This document shows, piece by piece, positions 56,889 to 64,000 of a stretch of DNA of 64,000 nt. Below the pieces are notes generated by a model that did no database searches, was not told where the DNA came from, and worked only from the letters and a program-made list of their open reading frames with translations. The position numbers and the translations under genes are program-made. The stretch's first letter is position 1, and every line of letters begins with the position of its first letter. Location of the stretch: the NCBI RefSeq assembly GCF_021245725.1, contig NZ_JAJGSX010000001.1, positions 124,001 to 188,000 of the forward strand, given 5' to 3'. Origin of the DNA: Pseudonocardia sp. TRM90224. Its GTDB lineage: Bacteria; Actinomycetota; Actinomycetes; Mycobacteriales; Pseudonocardiaceae.

Positions 56889-56917
56889 TTGCCTGGTGGA
56901 GGGCACGTCCCTACCGT
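56889..56917 (+). promoter_or_regulatory. Promoter of the AraC regulator (leaderless-type)
   Basis: TTGCCT (56889-56894), 17-bp spacer, TACCGT (56912-56917), then 6 nt to the ATG. Full SigA-type promoter with initiation at the start codon, in the 112-bp divergent gap to the nitrilase. Confidence 0.6.
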
Positions 56918-56923
56918 CGATGC

Positions 56924-57856
56924 ATGCCGCGCCTGCTCACCACGGACGAGGTGGACGCGCGCGACCGGCTGGCCTACTGGAACGAGGCCGTCTCCGACGC
57001 GTACGTGCGGCTGACGTGCGACGCCCCGGATTCCGACGTCGTCGGCGACATCAACGTCGACTCGCTCGCGACGCTGGAGCTCTCCAGGGTGACCGCGACG
57101 GCGCAGCTGGTGCGCCGCACGCCCGCGCTCATCGCGCAGGCCGCCGAGGACTACTTCCTGGTCAGCATCCAGACGGCCGGCGTCGGGCGGATCACCCAGG
57201 ACGGCCGGACGGCGGTGCTGCAGCCCGGCGACTTCGCGTTGTACGACTCCACGCGGCCCTACGAGCTGCGCTTCGACAGCGACTTCCAGCAGTACGTGCT
57301 GATGCTGCCCGGCCCGACGCTGCGCTCGCAGCTGCGCGGCACGTCCCGGCTCACGGCACGCGGTGTGCACGGCACCAGCGGCGCCGGCCACCTCATGATC
57401 GAGATGATCCGGACGCTCGCGTCCGACATCACGGTGCTGGAGCCGGCCGCGGCCGCCGCGGTCGCGCAGAGCGTCGAGCACATCGTGGTCGCCGGGCTGA
57501 GCTCGCTCGCCGACCACGCGGCGCCGGAACCGTCGCTCGCCGCCCGTCGCGAGCAGGTGAAGGCGGTGGCCCGGGCGCGGCTGCGCGATCCGGGGCTGAC
57601 CGTGGCGACGATCGCGGCGCAGCTGCACACGTCTGTGAGCACGTTGCACAGGGCGTTCGCCGGCGAGCCGAGCTCGATCACCGAGTGGATCTGGGCCAAG
57701 CGGCTCGACGCGGTGCGTGCCGACCTCTGCGACCCGGCGCTGCGGCACCGGACGATCAGCGACCTCGCCTTCTCGTGGGGGTTCGTCGACGCCTCGCACT
57801 TCAGCCGCGCCTTCCGCGCACGCTTCGGCTGCGCGCCGCGGGCCGTCCGCACCTGA
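56924..57856 (+). CDS. AraC-family regulator of the nitrilase-aldoxime operon
   Basis: 310 residues. The N-terminal cupin-like AraC_binding_2 domain (RDRLAYWNEAVSDAYVRL, GVGRITQDGRTAVLQPGDFA) precedes two HTH motifs: DPGLTVATIAAQLHTSVSTL and TISDLAFSWGFVDASHFSRA, ending FRARFGCAPRAVR. This domain pair is that of NphR/OxdR-type regulators that switch on nitrilase or nitrile hydratase clusters. Divergent from the nitrilase gene, so activation by the pathway substrate is likely. A family A palindrome follows 8 nt after the stop. Confidence 0.92.
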   Translation: MPRLLTTDEVDARDRLAYWNEAVSDAYVRLTCDAPDSDVVGDINVDSLATLELSRVTATAQLVRRTPALIAQAAEDYFLVSIQTAGVGRITQDGRTAVLQPGDFALYDSTRPYELRFDSDFQQYVLMLPGPTLRSQLRGTSRLTARGVHGTSGAGHLMIEMIRTLASDITVLEPAAAAAVAQSVEHIVVAGLSSLADHAAPEPSLAARREQVKAVARARLRDPGLTVATIAAQLHTSVSTLHRAFAGEPSSITEWIWAKRLDAVRADLCDPALRHRTISDLAFSWGFVDASHFSRAFRARFGCAPRAVRT

Positions 57857-57864
57857 ACCCCGCA

Positions 57865-57933
57865 AACTTCCCCACCGTTTTGTGCACTTGCGCGCCGTTT
57901 TGGCGCGCAGATGCACAAAACGGTGGGGAAGTT
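57865..57933. repeat. Family A 3'-end palindrome, copy A6 (GCGCGCC core)
   Basis: A perfect 22-bp outer stem (57865-57886 with 57912-57933) and an inner GCGCGCC/GGCGCGC stem with loop GTTT. It abuts the stop of the ProA-like gene with no gap. The best-preserved copy of the GCGCGCC-core type. Confidence 0.88.
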
Positions 57934-59199
57934 CTAGTGCGGTGGCAGGACGACGAACTGGCGCAGCGAGAGGTCCGGGTAGGTCACCGGGCCGCGCGGG
58001 CCGGGGGTGTGGTCGACGTTGATCCCGGTCTCCGGGAGCCCGAGCAGCTTGTAGCCGTCGAGCAGGCGGGTGGTGGCGTTCCAGAACACCCCGGTGCCGG
58101 TGTAGGCGTCGATGAAGGCGGTCGCCGCCTGCTCGTCGGTCGCGCAGACCGTCGCGGCCAGGCCCGACGTCTCGCGGGCCGCGGTGACGGCCGCGTCGAC
58201 CGGGCCGTCGACGGCGGCGACGGTCACATGCGACTCGGCGCCGGAGTCGAGCGCCCATTCGTGCCCGAGCGCGTGGTCGTGCGGGGGCAGCGACGGCTCG
58301 ATGCCGCGCTCGTCCAGCGCGCGCTGCGCGACCGGCCAGAGCCGGTCGTACGCCGGCCGGTCGATCAGCAGCAGGTTGAGGCGGTTGCAGACGCCGAGCC
58401 GGTCGGTGCCTGCGAGCACGAGCCGTTCGATGTCGATGTCGGCGGCGCTGGAGTCGAGGTAGAGCACCCCGCCGCCGTCGGCGTGCGCGAGCACGCGGGT
58501 GCCTGCGGCCGCGCCGAGCGCGGAGAGCCTGCGGGTGACGTCGCCGCTGCCGCGCACGACGACGAGCGGCACCAGCCCCGGCAGCCCGACGAGCGCGTCG
58601 GCGCCGGCATGACCGGGTGTCGGCACGAGCTGCACGGCGCCCTCCGGGATGCCGTTGGCGTCGAGCGCGGGCGCGATCACCCGCTCCACCAGCGCCGTCG
58701 CGCTGCGCAGCGCGGCCGAACCGGTGCGCAGCACGGCGGCGCTGCGCGCCTTGAGCACCTGCGACGCCACGTCGACGGTGACGTTCGGCCTGGCCTCGAA
58801 CACCGCGCCGATCACACCGACCGGCACCCGGCGCTCGAACACCCGCTCCCCCGTCGGCAGCGTGCGGACCTCGCGTTGCAGCGGCGGCTCCGGCGTGTCG
58901 GCGAGCACCTCGAGCTGCCCGGCGATGTCGGCGAGCCGGTCGGGGCCGAGCCGGAGCCGGTCGAGCAGCCCAGCGGCCATCCCGGCCTGCTCACCCGCCT
59001 CGACGTCGGCGGCGTTCGCGGCCAGCAGCTCCGCGGATCGCTCCCTGATCAGGCCGGCGGCGGCGCGGAGCGCGGCATCGATCGCCTCGGCGCCGGCGGC
59101 GCGCACACCGGGCGCCGCGGCGGCCGCGCGTTCCGCCGCGGCCCTGACGGCGACGGCCTCAGGGGTGATCGTGCTGGTGCTCTCGGCGCTCGTGCTCAC
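57934..59199 (-). CDS. ProA-like aldehyde dehydrogenase (divergent glutamate-5-semialdehyde dehydrogenase)
   Basis: 421 residues from GTG 59199, overlapping the MetE-like stop (GTGA). The overall ALDH/ProA fold is clear: PVGVIGAVFEARPNVTVDVA near residue 125, VVVRGSGDVTRR, and catalytic Cys in DRLGVCNRLNLLLID. Compared with canonical ProA the ...SGNA.LLRGG and C-terminal LTTYK...GDGQ regions differ (here ATALVERVIAPAL and PDLSLRQFVVLPPH). It is probably a paralogue with a different substrate. Coupled to a MetE-type gene rather than proB. Confidence 0.78.
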   Translation of the reverse strand: MSTSAESTSTITPEAVAVRAAAERAAAAAPGVRAAGAEAIDAALRAAAGLIRERSAELLAANAADVEAGEQAGMAAGLLDRLRLGPDRLADIAGQLEVLADTPEPPLQREVRTLPTGERVFERRVPVGVIGAVFEARPNVTVDVASQVLKARSAAVLRTGSAALRSATALVERVIAPALDANGIPEGAVQLVPTPGHAGADALVGLPGLVPLVVVRGSGDVTRRLSALGAAAGTRVLAHADGGGVLYLDSSAADIDIERLVLAGTDRLGVCNRLNLLLIDRPAYDRLWPVAQRALDERGIEPSLPPHDHALGHEWALDSGAESHVTVAAVDGPVDAAVTAARETSGLAATVCATDEQAATAFIDAYTGTGVFWNATTRLLDGYKLLGLPETGINVDHTPGPRGPVTYPDLSLRQFVVLPPH

Positions 59200-60341
59200 C
59201 GGGCAAGGTTGCCACGCGGCTTCCGGGCCAGCTCGGCGCCCTCGACGAGCGACCGCAGCTTCGCCCACGCGATGCGGGCGTCGACGCCGTCGGTGCCGGC
59301 CGCGAACGTCGCCATCCCGCAGTCGGTCGATGCGATCACCCGATCCGGCCCGACGAGCCGCGCGTAGCGCTCCACGCGCTGCGCGACGACCTGGGGGTGC
59401 TCGACGTAGTTCGTGGTGCTGTCGACGACGCCCGGCATGATCCGCTTCTCCGCCGGCAGCTCGAACTCGGAGAACAGCTCCCACTCGTGCTCGTGCCGCG
59501 GGTTCGCACCCTCGAACGAGAGCGTGCCGGCGCGGGCCGTGAACAGGATGTCGATCAGGTCGCGCAGCGGGACGTCCCGGTTGTGCGGGCCTTCGTAGTT
59601 GCCCCAGCAGGTGTGCATCCGGATGCGCGCGGGCGGGATGTCGCGCAGCGCGTGGTCGAGCACCGCGAGGTTCGCGGCGGCGAACCGGCGGAACTCGCGC
59701 AGGCCGGCGTCGTCGTTCTCGAAGATGTTGCGCGACACCGCGAGGTCGGGGCAGTCGACCTGGAGCAACAGGCCGGCGCGGTGGATCGTGTCGTACTCCA
59801 CCTTCATCGCGTCGCCGATCGCTTCGAGGTAGGTCTGCCGGTCGCCGTAGTGCTCGTCGGGCATGAACATCGCGATGACGCCCGGGGACGCAGCCGTGAG
59901 GAAAGCCTCCTGCTCGGGCCGGTCGACCAGCGCGGCCTGCAGCGCCTCGATGTCGGTCTCGACCGCGGCGGTGTCGCGGTACGCGACGGGGCCGACGCAC
60001 GCCTGCCTGCGCGAGACGTTGCCGGCGTCCTTCTCGCTCTTGCGCTTCGCGAACTCCGGGAAGTCGTCCATCGCCCGGTTGCGGACCGCCGGCGACGCCT
60101 CGCTCGGCGCGAACCCCGCGAGCCGGTCGGCGGCATACGTCACGTAGCTGATCTTCGAGCTCTCGCCGTCGTTGACGACGTCGATGCCCGCCGCGAGCTG
60201 CATGCGGACGGACTCCGCCACCGCGGACCGCACGGTCTCCGGGTCGGGCCCCTCGCCGCCGCGTTCGCGTTCGACGAGCGCGGCGAGCACAGCCTCGGTG
60301 CGGGGAAGGCTGCCGGTGTGGGTCGTGCGGATCCCGTTCAT
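59196..60341 (-). CDS. Cobalamin-independent methionine synthase II-type protein
   Basis: 381 residues, corresponding to the C-terminal (catalytic) half of MetE only. RTTHTGSLPRTEAV opens the barrel. Zinc ligands appear in RMHTCWGNYEGP (His, Cys) and ASTDCGMATFA (Cys), with Glu in the GTLSFEGANPRHEHE region. Such stand-alone domains transfer methyl or thiol groups to unknown acceptors, or act as epoxyalkane:thiol transferases. Translationally coupled to the ProA-like gene. It begins 9 nt after the sortase stop. Confidence 0.85.
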   Translation of the reverse strand: MNGIRTTHTGSLPRTEAVLAALVERERGGEGPDPETVRSAVAESVRMQLAAGIDVVNDGESSKISYVTYAADRLAGFAPSEASPAVRNRAMDDFPEFAKRKSEKDAGNVSRRQACVGPVAYRDTAAVETDIEALQAALVDRPEQEAFLTAASPGVIAMFMPDEHYGDRQTYLEAIGDAMKVEYDTIHRAGLLLQVDCPDLAVSRNIFENDDAGLREFRRFAAANLAVLDHALRDIPPARIRMHTCWGNYEGPHNRDVPLRDLIDILFTARAGTLSFEGANPRHEHEWELFSEFELPAEKRIMPGVVDSTTNYVEHPQVVAQRVERYARLVGPDRVIASTDCGMATFAAGTDGVDARIAWAKLRSLVEGAELARKPRGNLAR

Positions 60342-60350
60342 GTCCTTCGA

Positions 60351-60968
60351 CTACCCCACCGGGACGGCGTGCACCACCACGTTGTCGGTGTAGTGCCGGG
60401 CCGCCTTGTCGAACCGGCCGCCGCAGGTGATCAGCACGAGCTGCGGCGGGCCGGTCGAGGAGAACACCTCCGGTGGCAACTCCGCCTTCGTGTACTGGCG
60501 GACCGCGACGACGGCATAACGGACCTCCCGCCCCTCCGCACCGCGCAGCACCACCTCGTCACCAGGCCGGGCCCGGCGCAGGACCGACAAGACACCCATG
60601 CCCTCCGCCGCCGAGTCGACGTGCCCCGCGATCACCGTCGTGCCCCTGCGCCCTCCCGCGAGCGAGCTGGGCGACCACCACCCGACCGTCGACGGGGCGT
60701 CCGGCACCACCAGCGCGCCGTCGGCGCCGGTCGCGACGGGAACCACGGGCGCGCTGACGCCACCGGCCGGGAGTTCCAGCTGGGTCGGGATGGTGCCTGC
60801 TGGCGAGGCCGCGGACACCGTCACAACCGGTCGGGACGGCGTGGACGGCGCCGGCAGCGCGCCGAGCTCGACGGGAGCGGGCGGGTTGCCGAGCAGCGCC
60901 AGCCCGAACGCGAGGCACGCTGCGCCGGTGCCGGCCTGCCACCGACCGGCGTTCCGTGACACCGACAC
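60351..60968 (-). CDS. Class F (class E/F-like) sortase
   Basis: 205 residues from GTG 60968; GTG 60962 is an alternative. A short N-terminal hydrophobic anchor (GTGAACLAFGLALLGN) precedes a Pro-rich stem and the sortase core. The core has His in TTVIAGHVDSAAEGMG, Cys in QLVLITCGGRFDKA and Arg in that same block, giving the His-Cys-Arg triad. Class F sortases are typical of actinobacteria. The gene 11 nt upstream encodes an envelope protein but without a recognisable LPXTG, so the substrate is unclear. Confidence 0.88.
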   Translation of the reverse strand: MSVSRNAGRWQAGTGAACLAFGLALLGNPPAPVELGALPAPSTPSRPVVTVSAASPAGTIPTQLELPAGGVSAPVVPVATGADGALVVPDAPSTVGWWSPSSLAGGRRGTTVIAGHVDSAAEGMGVLSVLRRARPGDEVVLRGAEGREVRYAVVAVRQYTKAELPPEVFSSTGPPQLVLITCGGRFDKAARHYTDNVVVHAVPVG

Positions 60969-60979
60969 GGTCGCCCGGG

Positions 60980-61705
60980 CTAGATCGAACGCCGCCGCCA
61001 CAGCGCGCCACCGAGCAGGAACGCTCCTGCCGTCAACAGCGCGATCACGGTCAGCGCCTGGTCGCCCAGCGCGGCCTGCCCGCCGGTGCCGGCATCCACC
61101 TGCGCCGGTGTCGAGGCCCCCGCCGAGGCGGTCGCCTGCCGCAGCGAGGCACCGAGCGCGTCCAGCTTCGCCAGCGCGGCACGTGCGGCGGCCTTGGCCT
61201 CCTCGGTCGCATCCGGCGAAGCGAGCACAGCGTTCGCGGCATCCCGCGCCTGCTGCAGCGCCTCGCCCGCGGCACGCAGCCACGCCTGGTCGAACTGCTC
61301 GCCGGACCGGCTCTGCAGGTCGGCGAGCATCGCTTGCTGCTCGGAGCTCGGCTGGTCGCCCAGCGTCACACCCTGTGCCGCGGCAACCTCGTTCATCTGC
61401 TCCGCGAGCGCCTTGCCATCCTCGGCGAGCTGCGAGCCGAGATCACGGACCGGCGCACCTACCCCGTTCGACGCGCCGAGCGCCCCCAGCGCGGCGAGCC
61501 CGGCCGCGCCCTGACCGGCGGCACCGAGCACGGCGGGCTGCGCGTCGCCGGCGTCAGCGGGGGCCGCGGGCGGCGCCGCGGGCGCGCCGGGCACGGCCGG
61601 CGGCAGCGGCGGAGCGGTCTGCGGGTTGGCGCACGAGACAGCGCCGAGGAGCGCGAGACAGGCGATCGTGCCGGCAACAGCCTGCCGGATCGGACGGGTG
61701 CTCAC
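60980..61705 (-). CDS. Ala-rich envelope lipoprotein with DUF4142-like core
   Basis: 241 residues. A signal sequence ending in AVSC (lipobox-like, LLGAVSC) is followed by a Pro/Ala-rich linker. A helical region (LAEQMNEVAAAQGVTLGDQP, SGEQFDQAWLRAAGEALQQA) resembles the ferritin-like DUF4142 fold. The C-terminus is a hydrophobic segment (ALTVIALLTAGAFLLGGALW) then RRRSI, the layout of a sorting or membrane anchor, but no LPXTG-type motif precedes it. It is therefore anchored at both ends, or the C-terminal segment is a transmembrane helix. Co-transcribed with a sortase gene. Confidence 0.72.
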   Translation of the reverse strand: MSTRPIRQAVAGTIACLALLGAVSCANPQTAPPLPPAVPGAPAAPPAAPADAGDAQPAVLGAAGQGAAGLAALGALGASNGVGAPVRDLGSQLAEDGKALAEQMNEVAAAQGVTLGDQPSSEQQAMLADLQSRSGEQFDQAWLRAAGEALQQARDAANAVLASPDATEEAKAAARAALAKLDALGASLRQATASAGASTPAQVDAGTGGQAALGDQALTVIALLTAGAFLLGGALWRRRSI

Positions 61706-61777
61706 GGGTGACCTCCCAGGGCGTCGATGACCTGCAGGTTCGTCCCGTGCGGCCGGACGCGCAGCGTGAGGCGGCGA

Positions 61778-62383
61778 CTACCGCTCGAACGGGTGACGTT
61801 GCGGCGGGGGCGGCGTCCACTGCTGCTGGGCGAACGGGAGCGGCTCGAAATGCTGCACGCGACGACGCCTCCCGGCGACCATCAGCACGATCAACGCGAC
61901 CAGCGCGACGGCGCCCGCGGCGAGCAGCAGCCATGCCCCGAAGCCCAGAGCGATGCCGTACTGGTACTCCGCGATGGGGCCGTCCAGCTCCATCCGCGCG
62001 GCGGTGCTCGTCCACTCCGCGACCAGGTCCAGCCAGATCGACACCGTCACCCCGACCAGCAGCGCACCGGCGGCGACGCCCAGCGTCCGGCCCGGTTGCC
62101 GCTGGTCGGGCCCGGATGGAGCGCTCTTCGCCAGCATCACCGCCGCCGTCAGCGCCATCGCCGCACCGATCGCGAGCGTGATCCCGTGCAGCGGGACGTA
62201 CTCGATGTTGACGGCGGGCGGCGGGTCGATCGTGTTCCACCAGCCGGAGGAGGATGTAGTGATCGTGCCGGACGACGTCGTCAGCGTGCTGACAGTGAGC
62301 GCGCCGAAGCTCCCGCCGACGGCCAGCCCGGCCGCGACGACCAGCAGTGCGGCGGAGAAGAGACGTGACCCGGAACCCCCCAT
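61778..62383 (-). CDS. Hypothetical four-helix membrane protein
   Basis: 201 residues with four hydrophobic segments (about 8-30, 68-85, 100-120, 145-168). The first loop is Thr/Ser/Trp-rich and external. The C-terminal tail RRRRVQHFEPLPFAQQQWTP is basic then Pro-rich and cytosolic. No family recognised. It precedes the envelope lipoprotein-sortase genes by 72 bp on the same strand, so it may belong to the same envelope locus. Confidence 0.7.
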   Translation of the reverse strand: MGGSGSRLFSAALLVVAAGLAVGGSFGALTVSTLTTSSGTITTSSSGWWNTIDPPPAVNIEYVPLHGITLAIGAAMALTAAVMLAKSAPSGPDQRQPGRTLGVAAGALLVGVTVSIWLDLVAEWTSTAARMELDGPIAEYQYGIALGFGAWLLLAAGAVALVALIVLMVAGRRRRVQHFEPLPFAQQQWTPPPPQRHPFER

Positions 62384-62467
62384 GTGTGCACTCTCTCAGT
62401 ACGGATGATCAGATCGGAAGCAGAGGTGACTTGACCTGAACCCGTGTCGAACTTGCAGGCTTCAACC

Positions 62468-63844
62468 ATGACCTCGAACCCGCCGGCACCTTCGGTGCGC
62501 GCCGACCTGTTCGGTCCCCACCGCAGGGCGACCACCTTCGGAATCGTCCTGCTCGTCACGCTCGTCGCGTTCGAGGCGATGGGCGTGGGTACGGCGATGC
62601 CGGCGCTGGTCGCCGACCTCGGCGGGGTCGCGCTCTACTCGTGGCCGTTCGTGACGTTCATGGCGGCATCGGTGTTCGGCACGGTGGTCGGTGGACGCTG
62701 GTGCGACGTCGCTGGGCCGCGGATCCCGCTGATCGCGGCGCCGCTGCTGTTCGGCGCCGGCCTCCTCGTCGCCGGCGCGGCGCCGACGATGGGCCAGCTC
62801 CTGGTCGGCCGGCTGCTGCAGGGCTTCGGCGCGGGGGCGCTGACCGTCGGGGCGTTCGTGCTGATCGCGGTCTTCTACTCCCCCGGCAGCCGGCCCGCGG
62901 TCTTCGGTCTGATCTCCTCGGCCTGGGTGCTGCCGACGTTGATCGGCCCGCCGGTCTCCGGCCTGATCACCGAGGCGTTTTCGTGGCACTGGGTGTTCTT
63001 CGGCCTCACGCCGTTCGTGCTGCTGGCGCTGGCGCTCGTGCTGCCGGCCGTCCGGACGCTGGAGACGCCCGATCCCGACCGTGAAGGCAGCGCGCCGCGC
63101 CGCGGGCTGGTGCTCGCGGCGTTCGGTGCGGCGCTCGGCGTCTCGGCGCTGAGCTGGGCGGGACAGCAGGTCGGCGTGGTCGCGGCGGTCGTCGCTCTGG
63201 TCGCGCTCGCGGTGCTGGTGCCGGCACTGCGACGGCTGCTTCCCGCGGGTGTCGTCTCCGCGCGGCGGGGGATCCCGTCGGTCGTGCTGACGCGCGCGCT
63301 GCTCGCCGGCACGTTCTTCACGCTGAACTCGTTCATCCCGCTGATGCTGACCAGTACGCACGGCTGGTCGACGACGGCCGCCGGGATCCCGCTGATCACG
63401 GCATCGCTCGGGTGGTCGTCGGTCTCGTTCTGGCAGGGCCGCCACCCCGACCTGTCGCGGACGAGGCTCCTGCAGATCGGCCTGGCCGCGGTCGCGATCG
63501 GCAGCGCGGGCCTGCTGCTCGTCGCGCCGGCATGGGGGATCGCGTGGCTCGCGCCCGTGTTCTGGGCGATCGCCGGCTCCGGGATGGGGCTGGGCATGTC
63601 GTCGATCTCGTTCCTCGTCATGCAGCAGTCCGCCCCCGGTGAGGTCGGGTTCCACACGTCCGCCGCGCAGATGGCCGACCAGATCGGCACCGCGATCCTG
63701 ATCGGTGCTGGCGGTGCGCTGATCGTGGCGTTCGTGCTCCCCTCGACGGCACTGCCCGTCCTCGCGGCGGCGATGGCCGTGCTCGCGGGCGTCGGCGCGC
63801 TCCTCGCCGGACGGACCGCGGCGCCGGTACCGGCCGACGCGTAA
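62468..63844 (+). CDS. MFS multidrug-type transporter
   Basis: 458 residues from ATG 62468 (GTG 62444 is an upstream alternative). Twelve to fourteen hydrophobic segments. The N-terminal motif A-like loop GGRWCDVAGPRIPLIAAPLL and motif C-like LQGFGAGALTVGAFVLIAVF place it among drug:H+ antiporters of the EmrB/QacA group. A small cytosolic loop (ETPDPDREGSAPRRG) separates the halves. Substrate unknown. A family B palindrome follows directly. Confidence 0.88.
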   Translation: MTSNPPAPSVRADLFGPHRRATTFGIVLLVTLVAFEAMGVGTAMPALVADLGGVALYSWPFVTFMAASVFGTVVGGRWCDVAGPRIPLIAAPLLFGAGLLVAGAAPTMGQLLVGRLLQGFGAGALTVGAFVLIAVFYSPGSRPAVFGLISSAWVLPTLIGPPVSGLITEAFSWHWVFFGLTPFVLLALALVLPAVRTLETPDPDREGSAPRRGLVLAAFGAALGVSALSWAGQQVGVVAAVVALVALAVLVPALRRLLPAGVVSARRGIPSVVLTRALLAGTFFTLNSFIPLMLTSTHGWSTTAAGIPLITASLGWSSVSFWQGRHPDLSRTRLLQIGLAAVAIGSAGLLLVAPAWGIAWLAPVFWAIAGSGMGLGMSSISFLVMQQSAPGEVGFHTSAAQMADQIGTAILIGAGGALIVAFVLPSTALPVLAAAMAVLAGVGALLAGRTAAPVPADA

Positions 63845-63846
63845 CC

Positions 63847-63907
63847 GTTGACAACGACGTCTTGGCTGTTTGTGAGCGCTAACAACAGCCAGAACGTCGT
63901 TGTCGAC
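63847..63907. repeat. Family B 3'-end palindrome, copy B3
   Basis: GTTGACAACGACGTCTTGGC (47-66 of the last 154 bases) pairs with its complement at 63884-63907, with two or three mismatches; loop TGTGAGCGCTAAC. It occupies the convergent gap, 2 nt and 3 nt from the two stops. Confidence 0.83.
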
Positions 63908-63910
63908 GGG

Positions 63911-64000
63911 CTACTGCGGGCGGTGCGGCAGCTTCGCCGGCGTCGAGGGTGGAGGGACGACCGGGCCGATGTCGCCGTCGGGGGCCTCGTCGATGTCGAC
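63911..64000 (-). CDS. C-terminal end of a gene leaving the window
   Basis: The last 29 codons and stop of a minus-strand gene whose body lies beyond the right edge. The visible tail is VDIDEAPDGDIGPVVPPPST, then PAKLPHRPQ: acidic then Pro-rich and basic. No function can be assigned. Its stop is 3 nt from palindrome B3. Confidence 0.55.
   Translation of the reverse strand, partial: VDIDEAPDGDIGPVVPPPSTPAKLPHRPQ

Noticed and set aside
7878..63907. Insertion sequences or transposon ends as the source of the palindromes
   Set aside because: No transposase gene, target-site duplication or paired terminal repeats are visible; each palindrome is a single compact stem.

Overview
The window is very GC-rich with strong G/C third-position bias. 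It carries many GTG starts, GTGA/ATGA stop-start overlaps and leaderless-looking promoters. A whiB7 locus sits in the same order as Mycobacterium tuberculosis Rv3193c-Rv3199c. This points to a filamentous or soil actinobacterium, most likely Pseudonocardiales (Pseudonocardia-like); the genus is an inference. It reads as chromosomal DNA. I see no insertion sequence, phage, CRISPR array or replication origin. The only RNA gene I can support is an initiator tRNA.

Layout. 0-8 kb: the end of a PadR regulator, a leishmanolysin-like metallopeptidase, and a five-gene peptide/opine-type ABC importer operon with fused ATPases. 8-16 kb: an ArsR/DUF2087 regulator, a two-subunit acyl-CoA dehydrogenase, an RHH/PIN toxin-antitoxin pair, a tyrosine phosphatase, a lipoprotein, an acyl-CoA synthetase and a pyruvyl-transferase-like protein. 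16-21.5 kb: SoxR with a divergent SDR-QueA-like operon, then a lytic transglycosylase with a structured leader and an OafA-type acyltransferase that lacks an obvious start codon. 21.5-35.6 kb: accessory genes (S4 protein, epoxide hydrolase, NarL-type two-component system, methyltransferases, GNATs, TetR and MarR regulators with visible operators). This stretch also holds a lower-GC spot with an eight-cysteine small peptide gene beside a truncated gene. 35.6-52 kb: conserved core, namely initiator tRNA, UPF0182 protein, PDZ/Lon protease, zincin, orphan TOMM-like protein, ABC1 kinase, whiB7 with uORF and attenuator, uvrD2, mycoredoxin and nudC. 52-64 kb: an M16 peptidase pair coupled to nudC, an aldoxime dehydratase-nitrilase pathway with an AraC regulator, a ProA-like/MetE-like/sortase cluster, and an MFS exporter.

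The most unusual feature is not a protein. At least eleven long, near-perfect inverted repeats from a few sequence families lie directly against stop codons of unrelated genes, mostly in convergent gaps. Family A (arm AACTTCCCCACCGTTTTG, six copies) keeps a constant outer arm but swaps between two inner cores. Family B (arm GCGTCGACAACGACGTT) has three copies, and families C and D have one each. None has a U-tract. They look like a dispersed set of 3'-end palindromes acting as bidirectional terminators or RNA 3' ends, or as domesticated REP-like elements.
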